A stretch of DNA of 64,000 nucleotides from assembly GCF_000092065.1 (NCBI RefSeq), contig NC_009361.1:558001-622000 (forward strand). The letters run 5' to 3'. The notes beneath the pieces were generated by a model. It made no database searches. It saw only the letters and a list, made by a program, of their open reading frames with translations, and was not told the origin of the DNA. Origin of the DNA: Ostreococcus lucimarinus CCE9901. Taxonomy: Eukaryota > Chlorophyta > Mamiellophyceae > Mamiellales > Bathycoccaceae. The position numbers were made by a program, and so were the translations under genes. Of this stretch, positions 20,434-29,505 are shown one piece after another. Each line of letters begins with the position of its first letter. Position 1 is the stretch's first letter.

Positions 20434-22140
20434 ATGATGACGGCGCGAGGCGCTTCGACGCGCGCGAACGGCGCGCGAACGACGCGTGGGAACGCGGGAA
20501 GGCGCGCGAGGGCGGAGGGACGACGGGGGGGGACGCGAGCGCGGAGCGCGGGGGGGCGATTCGACGCGAAGAGCGCGAACGCGACGGATTCGGAGACGAC
20601 GACGACGGCGGCGACGCGAGAGACGGTCGCGGAGGACGGTGATGGGGCGAATGAGGCGGTGCGGAGAGTGGCGGAGGATCACGTGCGGGCGATGGAGGCG
20701 CTGAAAGATGGTGGGGTGGGCGGGCGCGGGACGAGGAAGTCGAGGGAGGCGGCGTCGACGAGACGGGATTTTCGAGCGCGGGACGCGAGGTGCGTCGTGC
20801 TCGCGGGGGGGGCGGACGAGACGAATCCGTTGACGCGTGGGCGCGCGCGAAGTGCGGTGCATCTGGGGGGGGCGTATCGAGTGATTGATTTTCCTTTGAC
20901 GAATTTAATCAACTCGGGCATGCGTCAGGTGTACGTGCTGACGCAATACAACAGTCACTCGCTGGTGACGCACGTCAACCGCGCGTTCCCGATGGAGATG
21001 TTTGGAAACAACAACGAAGGGTTCGTAGAGGTGTTGCCGACGTCGCAGACGCGCGAGCACGGGGAGACGTGGTCGATGGGGAGCGCGGATTGCGTCGCGA
21101 GGCACCTCACGCACGGTTCGCTCACCAAGCATAGTTTCGACATGCGCTTGGAGGACGAGTGTTTGCAAAGACACGGATCGCTCGAAGCGTGCGCGGCGAA
21201 CCAAACCGACGGGATCACCATCGTGTTGGCCGCCGAGCAGTTGTACACGATGGACTTCAACAAGCTCTTGGAGGCGCACTTGAAGTCGGAAGCAGACGTC
21301 ACCGTCGCGACGTGCGATCAAGTCACGGCGGAGAACGCATCGAGATTGGGCATCATGGACGTCGACGAGCACACGTCGAGCATTTTATCCTTCATCGAGA
21401 AGCCTTCGGCCGATCAGTTGCTCGAGTTTATGCAGTGCTCGACGGAGAATGAGCTTCTCGAGTGCAAGCTCAACGCCAACATGGGCGTGTACGTCTTCAA
21501 CAACTCAGCCCTGGAAGAGCTTTTGAGAGATTCAAAGAATCCGGCGGAAGAACGACACGAATTCGGCAGGGACATCATTCCGCACGCGGTGAACGCGGGC
21601 TACGACGTACGTTCGTACAAGCACTCTGGTTATTGGAAGCCGCTTCGAACGCTCGCCGACATTTATGAGGCGAACATCTCAGTCGCCACCGGCGGCGACG
21701 CCGCGTCACTGATCGACTTTGATCGATTAGTGTACACGAAACCCAACTTTTTGCCGCCTAACACATTTTACGGATCTTCGTTGACCGAGCGTTCAATCAT
21801 TTCGGACGGGTGCGTCATTCGCGACGGCGCCAAAATCATCAACTCCATCGTCGGTCCGTGCACTGTGATCGACAAAAACGTCGATTTGGAAGGAGTCGTC
21901 GTGGTCGGTCGCGACGAAATCCTGAAGCGGTCCGGAGGGGACAAAGTCGCCGATATCGGCGCGAATACCATCATTCGTAAGTGCATGGTTGATTCCGACG
22001 CCGTCATCGGAGCCAACGTTCGCATTCTCAACGAGGCAGGCATTCAAGAACTCGATCGCACCGAGGATGGATACATCATCAGTGAAGGCATCGTCACCAT
22101 CCTCGGAGGCGCCGTGATCCCCGATGGGTTCACAATCTAA
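20434..22140 (+). CDS. ADP-glucose pyrophosphorylase-like protein, divergent and probably non-catalytic
   Basis: A 568-residue relative of glucose-1-phosphate adenylyltransferase. The nucleotidyltransferase fold starts near residue 118 and the left-handed beta helix fills the C-terminus ('DGYIISEGIVTILGGAVIP'). Several family blocks remain: 'LGGAYRVIDFPLTN', 'INSGMRQVYVLTQYNS', 'EGFVEVLP', 'IEKP'. Others are altered. The Gly-rich ATP loop GGGxGTRL is GGADETN at 125-131. The GDHLYRMDY block with the catalytic Asp reads AEQLYTMDF at 267-275. YWEDIGT reads YWKPLRT at 400-406. RAKPAV is RARSAV. It is therefore neither a normal small nor large subunit. A leader of about 115 residues rich in Arg, Ala and Thr suggests plastid import. 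A regulatory partner of starch-synthesis AGPase is an inference. Confidence 0.8.
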   Translation: MMTARGASTRANGARTTRGNAGRRARAEGRRGGTRARSAGGRFDAKSANATDSETTTTAATRETVAEDGDGANEAVRRVAEDHVRAMEALKDGGVGGRGTRKSREAASTRRDFRARDARCVVLAGGADETNPLTRGRARSAVHLGGAYRVIDFPLTNLINSGMRQVYVLTQYNSHSLVTHVNRAFPMEMFGNNNEGFVEVLPTSQTREHGETWSMGSADCVARHLTHGSLTKHSFDMRLEDECLQRHGSLEACAANQTDGITIVLAAEQLYTMDFNKLLEAHLKSEADVTVATCDQVTAENASRLGIMDVDEHTSSILSFIEKPSADQLLEFMQCSTENELLECKLNANMGVYVFNNSALEELLRDSKNPAEERHEFGRDIIPHAVNAGYDVRSYKHSGYWKPLRTLADIYEANISVATGGDAASLIDFDRLVYTKPNFLPPNTFYGSSLTERSIISDGCVIRDGAKIINSIVGPCTVIDKNVDLEGVVVVGRDEILKRSGGDKVADIGANTIIRKCMVDSDAVIGANVRILNEAGIQELDRTEDGYIISEGIVTILGGAVIPDGFTI

Positions 22141-22349
22141 ACAATAAACAGAACACAGCGCCGGGCTCAAGCCATTTTGAACCCGCCGCGAGCGAAATGA
22201 AAATAGGGACGCAGGCGGAAACCGTAGAGCGCGTCAGAATTTGTTGTACCAAACCGAAGATTATTACGCTGACGATGCACCATTACTATCATCAATACGT
22301 CGTTACAACGCGTCTAAGAAATACTAGTAGAAATAATTGCTAAATGGAC

Positions 22350-23423
22350 TCACAAATCCGCCGAGCCGTTGCTCGAACGCGGCGAGTCCAAGAGCTTTTC
22401 GCGCTCGACTTCGCCGTCGCTCGAAGCCGTGATTTTGCTCACATCCTCGTCTGTTTTATACTTTTGATAATACGCGAATCCCAAGACGTTCATCGCGTAT
22501 CCGACGAGCTGCACGGGCGTCGTCTTCTCGCCCATGAAGACGACGCTAAACATGATGATTGCGACGTTGCGAACTTGACCGGCGGCTTTAAACGTCAGCG
22601 ACCCGCACGTCTTGATCACCCCCAAAGTGGTCACCATTACGAGAAACCCTAACACTGACACCGCGACGAACGGCCAAGGGTTGGCGCGAACGATGGCTAA
22701 GTCTCCTCTCAACGTAATCTCTCGCTGCTCGAAAATCGCCACGCCGACGGAGAGAAAGAAGAAATTCGCGGGACACGTGTAAAACAAACCCTCCAGTAAC
22801 CCAAACCCACGATTGCCCATGAAATGTTGAAACAACACCATGCGCATCGCCTCTGCACCTTCGCCTATGATCATGAGCGACAACCCCAACACCGTAAACG
22901 TTTCCTCCGTCGCGCACGCCACCGCCATGCCGACAGTCATCGTACCCACCGCTATCACCTTCTCCTTCGTCGCCGTGTCTAGACCCACGACGACCAACAT
23001 TAAAAACACCACGCACGGCGACAGGGACTTCATCATCTGTATGAAGCTCACGCTGAGGTACAAATATAACTGATTCCCCGCCGCGAACGTCACCGCGGTG
23101 AAGAACCCGATCGGAAACACCGTCACGAGCCACTCCTTCAGCGAAAGCGTGCGCTCCAATTTCACCGAATTCGTCAACACTAAAATCGCCGCGATCATCC
23201 ACGACAGCAGCGGTCCCGTCGCGCTGACGGCGATCGGGTACGGGAAGTCGTATCTGTTCAACACCGCGTCGTTCACCAAGATGATCAGCCCGCTGCACGT
23301 CCCCCACGCGAGCAGGTACAGCGTCGCTTTGAGCGTGTACAGCGCTCGCGTCAGTTCCGCGCTCGGCGCTCGCGAGCTCGGACGCCCCGCGATCTCGCGC
23401 GCGAGCGCTTTAAGCGCCGACAT
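22350..23423 (-). CDS. Triose-phosphate/nucleotide-sugar transporter family membrane protein
   Basis: A 357-residue polytopic protein of the drug/metabolite (TPT) superfamily with about ten hydrophobic helices. Family marks include 'VSFIQMMKSLSPCVVFLM' (the KxLxP-type helix), 'RMVLFQHFMGN' and 'KTCGSLTFKAAGQVRN' in the second half, matching the xTSALTxxVxGxxK block of these antiporters. It likely moves a phosphorylated sugar or nucleotide sugar across a Golgi, ER or plastid membrane. The N-terminus is short, without an obvious transit peptide, and the tail is hydrophilic and Ser/Glu-rich, which favours an endomembrane location. The open frame begins at a GTG (23435); the ATG at 23421-23423 is used. 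The substrate cannot be assigned. Confidence 0.85.
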   Translation of the reverse strand: MSALKALAREIAGRPSSRAPSAELTRALYTLKATLYLLAWGTCSGLIILVNDAVLNRYDFPYPIAVSATGPLLSWMIAAILVLTNSVKLERTLSLKEWLVTVFPIGFFTAVTFAAGNQLYLYLSVSFIQMMKSLSPCVVFLMLVVVGLDTATKEKVIAVGTMTVGMAVACATEETFTVLGLSLMIIGEGAEAMRMVLFQHFMGNRGFGLLEGLFYTCPANFFFLSVGVAIFEQREITLRGDLAIVRANPWPFVAVSVLGFLVMVTTLGVIKTCGSLTFKAAGQVRNVAIIMFSVVFMGEKTTPVQLVGYAMNVLGFAYYQKYKTDEDVSKITASSDGEVEREKLLDSPRSSNGSADL

Positions 23424-23648
23424 GGTCGCCAACACCTCGCGTCAGCGTCAACACCCTCGGGACGACGCGAGACGATCTCGGGACGACGCTCGCGACGACG
23501 ACGACGCGCGCGACGTTCGCGCGTCTCGTCTTCGTCGCGCGTCGACGTTCGCGCGCGCGGCGCGGCGCGGCGCGAAGTGGCGCTCGCGCGTCTCCGCGGC
23601 TGCCTGAGGACTACGAATTCTACTACAAAGTCAAATCAATCGCCGCGC

Positions 23649-24059
23649 TCACGCCGCGCCGTCGCCGCCGCCGTCGTCCCGCTTTTCTACCTCGTCGTCG
23701 TCGCCCTCGTCCCTCGTTTCCTTGGCCTCGGCGTCTCTCGCCTTTTTCGTCCTCTTGGCGTCGCGAAACGCGTCCAGCGTCGCCCTGACGTCGTCCACCA
23801 GTTCGCCGAAATCGCACTCCTCGATCGCCGCCAGCACGTCCGCGTCGCTGATCGTCGAGCGCTTGTGATCGCGGCAGACGTCGTTCGCCGTGGCGGTGAG
23901 GTAGTGGATGAAGATTTTCGCGCACTCGCCGTAGGCTGTCAGGGCTTCTTTTTGAATGTTTGGTTCGAACGATTGGCCCTTGGCGTCGACGTTATCGAGC
24001 GTCGAGAGCTTGTGCTTGACGAGGCGCTTGATGTGCGCGCGGGGGAGGTCTTCGTCCAT
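23649..24059 (-). CDS. Histone-fold protein, DNA polymerase epsilon subunit 3 / DPB4 type
   Basis: A 136-residue protein with an NF-YB/POLE3-class histone fold at residues 1-95. It starts with LPRAHIKRLVKHKL, then 'IQKEALTAYGECAKIFIHYLT' (a helix-2 core) and 'RSTISDADVLAAIEECDF' in the third helix. The Lys-rich and acidic tail (KRTKKARDAEAKE, then DEGDDDEVEK) is like that of POLE3/CHRAC17. It would pair with a POLE4-type partner and take part in replication by Pol epsilon and nucleosome handling. An NF-YB assignment is less likely because the start lacks the LPIANVxRIM box. The intergenic distance to the transporter upstream is 225 nt. Confidence 0.82.
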   Translation of the reverse strand: MDEDLPRAHIKRLVKHKLSTLDNVDAKGQSFEPNIQKEALTAYGECAKIFIHYLTATANDVCRDHKRSTISDADVLAAIEECDFGELVDDVRATLDAFRDAKRTKKARDAEAKETRDEGDDDEVEKRDDGGGDGAA

Positions 24060-24211
24060 CGCGAGCGATCGGGGCGCGGACGACGCGCGCGCGCGTGTGC
24101 GGATCGGAGGGACGGCGAAGCGCGAGGCGAAGCGCGAGGCGAGCGAAGGTTCGCGTACACGGTGCGACTGACGCGCGATTACAACGGCGAGGCGGCGAGA
24201 TCAAAAACACT

Positions 24212-25936
24212 CTACGAGTAGCGCCAATTGAAACCTTTGAGGCTGTTGCTCAGCTCGCCGACTTCCTTGGTGAGGACGTCGTTTTGCGCCTTCAAGTCGT
24301 TCACCACCTTGGCGCGCTCTTTATCGGTGGAATTGAGCGCATCGCGGAGACTGGCCTCGACGGTGTCGGGGTGTAAGTTGGCGTACCTTGCGAGCGCATC
24401 TTCGCGGCCGCCGTCGACCGCATCCACGTTGTAGTCGAAGATGTTGTCCCACTTGTTGTCCAAAAGCGCGAGCGCCGTTTTGAGCGGCGTCGCGGCGTAC
24501 AGGACGCCCGCGCGTTGTTCCACGAGACCCTCGCGAAGGAGCTTGATCATACTACCTTCGATGTCAAAGTCACAATCGACACCGAACACATTCCGCAAGA
24601 AATCTTCGCATTCGATGTCGATTTCCTTCAATGTCATGCTCTTACCTCTGACGGTGAGAATCACAAAGGCGAGCATCATTTCCTTGATCTCTTGATCCTC
24701 CATAGATTCCAAAAGGTGCATCAACATCCCTTCTTGTGCGTTCCTGCTCTTTTGAATAAGATCCTTTGCCATCATGCCGGAGTATCGCGTCCTGGCGACG
24801 TTGATGGCGGTGTACGACTGCCCGAGCTTACCGGCGCACGCGATGAGGAGCGTTTGCATCTTCTTCGTCCAAATCTCACCGGTAACAAACGCCCACAGCA
24901 AAGTGCCGATGGCGACAACGATGGCAATTCCGTTCTGGATCATTTCTTGGAGCTTGACCGAGACCGTCTTCTCCGGGAAAATCATCTCGAGGTCAGCCAT
25001 AGGAATGTCGACGTACGACTTGATGATGAGCGGGCCGCATCCAGAAGGTCCCGCTGCATCGTCGTCGAGCGGTCTCGCCATGCGATAGAGCAGCACGACT
25101 TCTTTGAAAGTTGGCTCTTGAATTTCTAACGTCGAGAATAATTTGCGAAAGAGGACGAAGATGTTCGGCATCAACCTTCGCAGCGTCAGACGTTCTATCA
25201 CAGATGCGTTTCTGTCCTCCACCGTCTTCCCGTCTCCAAACGTCTTCTTCGAATCGCTCGAATTCGCGTTCACGAAAACCGGTTGCTTCTGCCCGAGAAT
25301 TGCCAACAGTGGTTCTTTGATGAGCATGCTGAGAAGCATCTCAATCTTTTGCATGATGAACAACCCCTTCGCCTTGGCGAGGCCCGTGCCTCGCTTGAAC
25401 ACCAACGCTCTTTCGCTAAACTGCGACAACCCAGCGGCGAGCGCCGGATTCTTGCTCAAAAACGTCTTCAGCAACGCTTTATCGTGACAGGACCAATCTA
25501 CGTGCACGGGTAGCGTGAACAAAAAGTCCTCCGCGCTCGCCAACTCCCATTCCTTTTGCGTCAACAACGTGTACTCGGCGTCCGCCATCATCGTACAAAA
25601 CTGCCCCACAAAATCCACGCTCGCCGCCTCGAACGCCGTGGGGTTCAATCGCGCGCCATCGTATCCCACGCTTTTTTCTTCGCCCACCTTGACGTTCGCC
25701 AGCGCGAAATCCTTCTTCACTCGATCCCGTTTTTCCATGGCGCCGTAGTGAAACAAGCTCCGAACCATGCGAATCACGTCCCCGACCGCGCCTCGATCGC
25801 CCTCGGGAATCATCTCCAGCGCGGCGTCGCGCAAAAAGTTCATGCCGACCGGGATGTGCGCCGAGTGTTGGATTCGGATGAAGTTGTTCGTGCGTTCGCG
25901 CGCATCGCGCGACTTTGCGTCGTCGCTCGAACCCAT
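24212..25936 (-). CDS. DUF3754 (TMEM143-like) membrane protein
   Basis: A 574-residue protein. The body is helical and mixed-charge; 'DFLFTLPVHVDWSCHDKALL' and 'PNIFVLFRKLFSTLEIQEPTF' are followed by 'KEVVLLYRMA', blocks that recall the DUF3754 family found in plants and algae and related to animal TMEM143. Two adjacent hydrophobic stretches (IAIVVAIGTLLWAFV and the following TLLIACAG region) would insert in a membrane, followed by a long soluble C-terminus with a short coiled coil. The molecular function of the family is not established. The frame begins at a GTG (25993); the ATG at 25934-25936 (MGSSDDAK) is chosen. Family assignment is from memory of conserved words. Confidence 0.65.
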   Translation of the reverse strand: MGSSDDAKSRDARERTNNFIRIQHSAHIPVGMNFLRDAALEMIPEGDRGAVGDVIRMVRSLFHYGAMEKRDRVKKDFALANVKVGEEKSVGYDGARLNPTAFEAASVDFVGQFCTMMADAEYTLLTQKEWELASAEDFLFTLPVHVDWSCHDKALLKTFLSKNPALAAGLSQFSERALVFKRGTGLAKAKGLFIMQKIEMLLSMLIKEPLLAILGQKQPVFVNANSSDSKKTFGDGKTVEDRNASVIERLTLRRLMPNIFVLFRKLFSTLEIQEPTFKEVVLLYRMARPLDDDAAGPSGCGPLIIKSYVDIPMADLEMIFPEKTVSVKLQEMIQNGIAIVVAIGTLLWAFVTGEIWTKKMQTLLIACAGKLGQSYTAINVARTRYSGMMAKDLIQKSRNAQEGMLMHLLESMEDQEIKEMMLAFVILTVRGKSMTLKEIDIECEDFLRNVFGVDCDFDIEGSMIKLLREGLVEQRAGVLYAATPLKTALALLDNKWDNIFDYNVDAVDGGREDALARYANLHPDTVEASLRDALNSTDKERAKVVNDLKAQNDVLTKEVGELSNSLKGFNWRYS

Positions 25937-26221
25937 CGCGGCGTCAATCGTCGAGGCTTCGGTCGCGCGCGTCGCGCGTGCGCGCGCGTTCACGCGCGCG
26001 TGCGCGCCGCGTGCGCGCGTGCGGGCGCGTTTACGCGCGTGCGGGCGGGCGCGTGCGACGCGCGCGCGGGAGTGCGGCGCAGAGTCGTCGAGAATTGGGC
26101 GATCGCGCGTCTCGGCGACGCGCGCGGCGGTTGGCGGTTGCGCGCGGAGCGCTGCGGACGCGCGAGGCTACGGCTAATCACAACGTCCGATGGCTACGAT
26201 GACGAAGAGAGATGAGTGCGA

Positions 26222-27388
26222 TCACGTGCTGCGCCTGGCGACGTTCTTCAGACCGACGCCGACGACGGAGCAGAACACGGTGCCGCTCTCGGGCTCGGGC
26301 TGCACGTGAAAGGTGACGCCGAAGAAGGCTTTGAGCGCGCGCAAGGTTTCGATCGCTCGAGGGGTGAGCTGACCGAGACGGATTCTGGACACTTGCTCGG
26401 GACCGATGGCGAGGAGGATGAGGGCGAGGGATTGATGGGTGCTGTCGACGACGCCGCCGCGTTGGATCTCGGCGACGAGCGCCTCGGCGACGCGGCGGCC
26501 GACGTCTTCGGGCACGCGCGCCTCGGCGTCGTCGGCCCATTCTAAATCCGCCGCCTCGCTCATCGCGGACGCGCACGCCGTGGACGCGGCGTCGGCGCCG
26601 AGCACGCAACCCGTGGTGGTTTCGGCGACGAGGGATAATCCGTACCCTGGGCTCTTCCCCGCCTCCGGACCGACGTGATGGTCGGTGAAAATGTACACGT
26701 CTGGAATGAACGCGTTCAACACCCCTCTCGCAGCGTCCACCATGCGGTTTCCATTCTGCGGCGACACCTTGCACGTAAACGTCACCCCTCGCACCCGTTT
26801 CACCAAGCCCTCGTCGCACCAATCCAGCGTCGGCAGCGTTTTCACAATCGGCAACGTCAACCGCACGCGACCGCCGCCGTTCGGCGGACACCCTCGCCGT
26901 TCCACCTCCAGCGCCAATCCATCGTCCACGCCGAAGTGTTTCTTCAGCATCGGCAGCGTCACCGTCCTAAACACGTCCACGCTCACGTCCGCGTCGTCGT
27001 TCGTCACCCCCATGAGCGTCAATTCGATCGGTTTCTTCGCGAACAATCCCAACGCCAGCGTCGGCTCGACGTAATACCCGACGCCCCGGCTCGTCGCGCA
27101 CTCGTGCGTCAGCGCGCGTCCTCCCTTCACCACGCCCGGGTCGAACCGCACCGCGGTGCCGTCTTCGCTGATGTCCACGCGCGTGCCGTTCGTGAGCTTA
27201 TCGATCAGGCGCAGGAGCGAGACTTCGTAATCGCGCAGCCCGACGGCGTCGTCACCGCCGCCTCGCGCGGCGGTTTTGACGCGAATGTCGCGAATCACGC
27301 ACGGCTTACCGCTCAGGACGCTGATCAGGATGCGCGCGCGGAAGTCCTTGGCGCCGGTGAAGCGCGCGGGCGCGCGGGAGGGCGGCAT
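26222..27388 (-). CDS. RCL1: RNA 3'-terminal phosphate cyclase-like protein RCL1
   Basis: A 388-residue homologue of RCL1, the nucleolar factor that works with Bms1 in early 18S rRNA processing. Diagnostic blocks are 'DYEVSLLRLIDKLTNGTRVD', 'GVVKGGRALTHECATSRGVGYYVE', shortened here to its core, 'CPPNGGGRVRLTLP', 'DVYIFTDHHVGPEAGKSPGY' and 'VVDSTHQSLALILLAIG'. The true cyclase RtcA has a catalytic His near the C-terminus within an H(A/S)AD-type block; here the C-terminal words are those of RCL1, so no cyclase activity is expected. The frame is open to 27556; the ATG at 27386-27388 (MPPSRAPARFTG) matches family N-termini, although the longer upstream stretch is Arg/Ser-rich. Confidence 0.9.
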   Translation of the reverse strand: MPPSRAPARFTGAKDFRARILISVLSGKPCVIRDIRVKTAARGGGDDAVGLRDYEVSLLRLIDKLTNGTRVDISEDGTAVRFDPGVVKGGRALTHECATSRGVGYYVEPTLALGLFAKKPIELTLMGVTNDDADVSVDVFRTVTLPMLKKHFGVDDGLALEVERRGCPPNGGGRVRLTLPIVKTLPTLDWCDEGLVKRVRGVTFTCKVSPQNGNRMVDAARGVLNAFIPDVYIFTDHHVGPEAGKSPGYGLSLVAETTTGCVLGADAASTACASAMSEAADLEWADDAEARVPEDVGRRVAEALVAEIQRGGVVDSTHQSLALILLAIGPEQVSRIRLGQLTPRAIETLRALKAFFGVTFHVQPEPESGTVFCSVVGVGLKNVARRST

Positions 27389-27592
27389 CGCGCGCGCGGG
27401 CGCGGGCGCGAAGTGGCGGCTGCTCGCCCCGAGCCCGCGCTGAGCGCCGAGCGGCGACGCGGCGAACGCGAGCGAATGAAACGCGAGGAATCGCCGTCGA
27501 CGCGCGCTCGGACGCGAAAAGCGAGAAAAGAGTGAGAGATGGTGATTAAAATCCACGACGCGACCGAGCGATGATGGGAAAACGCGGAGAGG

Positions 27593-28420
27593 TTACGTGC
27601 CGAAGGCGCGGTCGCCGGCGTCGCCGAGTCCGGGGACGACGTAGCCGTCGTCGTTCAAGACCTCGTCGATCATCGCCGCGTACACGCGGAGGCCCGGATA
27701 TCGCTCGCTAAGTTGAGTCAACGCCGGTGGAGAGGCGACGACGCAGATGATTCGAATGTTGGACGGAGATGCGCCTCGGGAGACGATTTCTTCGACGGCG
27801 GCGACGATGGTGCCGCCCGTGGCCAACATCGGGTCGCTAATCAACACTTGCGCGTCTTCCGCGAACGACGCGGGGAGCTTGTTGAGGTACATCTTCGGTT
27901 CGAGCGTCTTTTCGTCGCGCACGTACCCGAGATGATGCGTCACGCTCGACGGAAGCACGCTCGCCGATTCCTCCAAGAGCGTCAACCCGGCGCGTAAAAT
28001 CGGCACCACCGCCACCGGTTTCTCGGGGTTCACGAATTCAACGTCCGCGATCGCCAGCGGTCCCTGCACTTGCGCCTCGAACGTTGGCAACCAATCTCTG
28101 CCGCACTCGTAAATCAGAATCCGTCCAATCTCCGCCATGGCGGCTCGGAAAATCGGCGTCGGCGTCTGCACGTTTCTCGCCACCCCCAACCAGTGCTTCA
28201 ACAGCGGATGCGGCGGCACGAGCACGAGCATCTGATTCGGATTCGGCTGCGCGCGCGGCGGCGCGTCCTCGCTTCCCTCCCCCGCGCTCGCGCGCGCGCG
28301 CGTCGCGCGTCGCGCGAGAGGTCCCACCGCGCCCACCGTCCCACTCCCGTTCGCGCTTCGGCGCGCGCGCACCGTCAGCGCGCGCGTCGCGCGCGCTTCG
28401 AGCGACATCGCGAGCGACAT
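27593..28420 (-). CDS. Uracil phosphoribosyltransferase, plastid-type
   Basis: A 275-residue enzyme that salvages uracil to UMP using PRPP. The mature part begins near residue 63 ('QMLVLVPPHPLLKHWLG'), includes 'VVPILRAGLTLLEES', the PRPP loop DPMLATGGT at 196-204, and the uracil-binding C-terminus 'GYVVPGLGDAGDR'. The first 60 residues are basic and Ala/Ser/Thr-rich, consistent with a chloroplast transit peptide, as for plant plastid UPRT. The open frame extends to 28807 across the IspD gene; the ATG at 28418-28420 (MSLAMSLEAR) is the likely start. It is divergent from IspD, 157 nt apart. Confidence 0.92.
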   Translation of the reverse strand: MSLAMSLEARATRALTVRARRSANGSGTVGAVGPLARRATRARASAGEGSEDAPPRAQPNPNQMLVLVPPHPLLKHWLGVARNVQTPTPIFRAAMAEIGRILIYECGRDWLPTFEAQVQGPLAIADVEFVNPEKPVAVVPILRAGLTLLEESASVLPSSVTHHLGYVRDEKTLEPKMYLNKLPASFAEDAQVLISDPMLATGGTIVAAVEEIVSRGASPSNIRIICVVASPPALTQLSERYPGLRVYAAMIDEVLNDDGYVVPGLGDAGDRAFGT

Positions 28421-28577
28421 GCGTTTCGTTCGCGGCGAAAGAGCGTCGTTCGCGGCGCGAGACGCGCGCGCGCGTCGCACAGTGCGCCGATGTCCCGTTG
28501 GATAATGGATAAAGCGTTTTCGCACTTTTCGCCGCACTCGTCGCCTCGCCGAGCGCGCGCGCGCACGCCTCGCGACC
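28421..28577. promoter_or_regulatory. Compact bidirectional promoter of UPRT and IspD
   Basis: 157 nt separate the two divergent start codons. Both products carry plastid-type leaders, so a shared promoter could co-express them. The central part (28482-28520, gccgatgtcccgttggataatggataaagc) is less GC-rich than the flanks. Confidence 0.45.
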
Positions 28578-29405
28578 ATGCTCTCGCGAAGAGCGACCGT
28601 GATCGCGCCCGCGCGCGCGGCGCCCGAGAGCGCGCGACGCGTCGCGCGGACGCGCGCGCGGCGCGGCGCGAACGTCCGAACGCGCGCGGCGAGCGAGGTC
28701 ACGCAGGACGTCGCCGACGGCGCCGTGTCCTTCGTCCTGCTCGCGGGCGGCGTGGGCAAGCGCATGGGAGCGGACATGCCGAAGCAGTACCTGCCGCTCA
28801 TGGGCACGCCGATCGCGCTGTGGTCGCTTCGGAAGTTTGCGAAGATGGCTGAGGTCGGGGAGATCGTCGTCGTGTGCGACCCGAGCTACGACGACGTGTT
28901 TCAGAGCGAAGCGATCGATAAGCCGCTGGTGTTCGCGAGACCGGGGAAAGAGCGACAAGATAGTGTGTATAATGGCATGCAAGCGGCGCGGGCGGGGGCG
29001 GAGTTGTTGGCGATTCACGATAGCGCGCGACCGCTGTGCGCGGCGACGGATGCGAGGCGGTGCTTCAACGACGCGAAAAAGTACGGTGCGGCGGTTTTGG
29101 CGGTGCAGAGTAAGGCGACGATTAAGGAAGTGAATAAGGATTTGAGCATCGATAAGGGGCTCGATCGCAGTCGGCTTTGGGAGATGCAAACGCCGCAAGT
29201 GATGCGACCCGAGTTGTTGCGAGCGGGATACGATCTCGTGAATAGTAAGGGACTTGAGGTGACGGACGATGTATCCATCGTCGAAGCCTTAGGTGAGCGC
29301 GTGCAAGTGACGCCGGGGAGTTATTTCAACTTGAAGGTCACGACGCCGGAGGACATGTTCATCGCGGAACGGCTGATGACGGAGCAGGGCGACGCCGTCG
29401 CATAA
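28578..29405 (+). CDS. ISPD: 2-C-methyl-D-erythritol 4-phosphate cytidylyltransferase (IspD)
   Basis: A 275-residue enzyme of the plastid MEP pathway; it joins MEP to CTP to give CDP-methylerythritol. The CTP loop LAGGVGKRMGADMPKQY lies at 55-71 with the catalytic Arg and Lys. ERQDSV is at 125-130, HDSARP at 147-152, and 'VQSKATIKEV' and 'TPQVMRPELL' follow, ending with 'VTDDVSIVEALG' and the 'LKVTTPEDM' block. The first 45 residues are Arg/Ala-rich and nearly free of acidic residues, a chloroplast transit peptide. The start ATG is the first in frame at 28578. It supplies isoprenoid precursors for carotenoids and chlorophyll side chains. Confidence 0.94.
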   Translation: MLSRRATVIAPARAAPESARRVARTRARRGANVRTRAASEVTQDVADGAVSFVLLAGGVGKRMGADMPKQYLPLMGTPIALWSLRKFAKMAEVGEIVVVCDPSYDDVFQSEAIDKPLVFARPGKERQDSVYNGMQAARAGAELLAIHDSARPLCAATDARRCFNDAKKYGAAVLAVQSKATIKEVNKDLSIDKGLDRSRLWEMQTPQVMRPELLRAGYDLVNSKGLEVTDDVSIVEALGERVQVTPGSYFNLKVTTPEDMFIAERLMTEQGDAVA

Positions 29406-29505
29406 ATAATTCTAATTCGCGCGAGATAATAAACAGTACCGGTAAAGTTGCACTCTCTAAACGAGACAGTAAAACTTGTCGATCTCGCGACCGCGCTCGC
29501 TGAAT

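Noticed and set aside
23649-24059. NF-YB CCAAT-binding subunit
   Set aside because: The start LPRAHIKRLVK and the long charged tail fit DPB4/POLE3; the NF-YB start LPIANVxRIM is missing.
26222-27388. True RNA 3'-phosphate cyclase (RtcA)
   Set aside because: The conserved words are those of RCL1, and the catalytic-His block of RtcA is not seen at the C-terminus.
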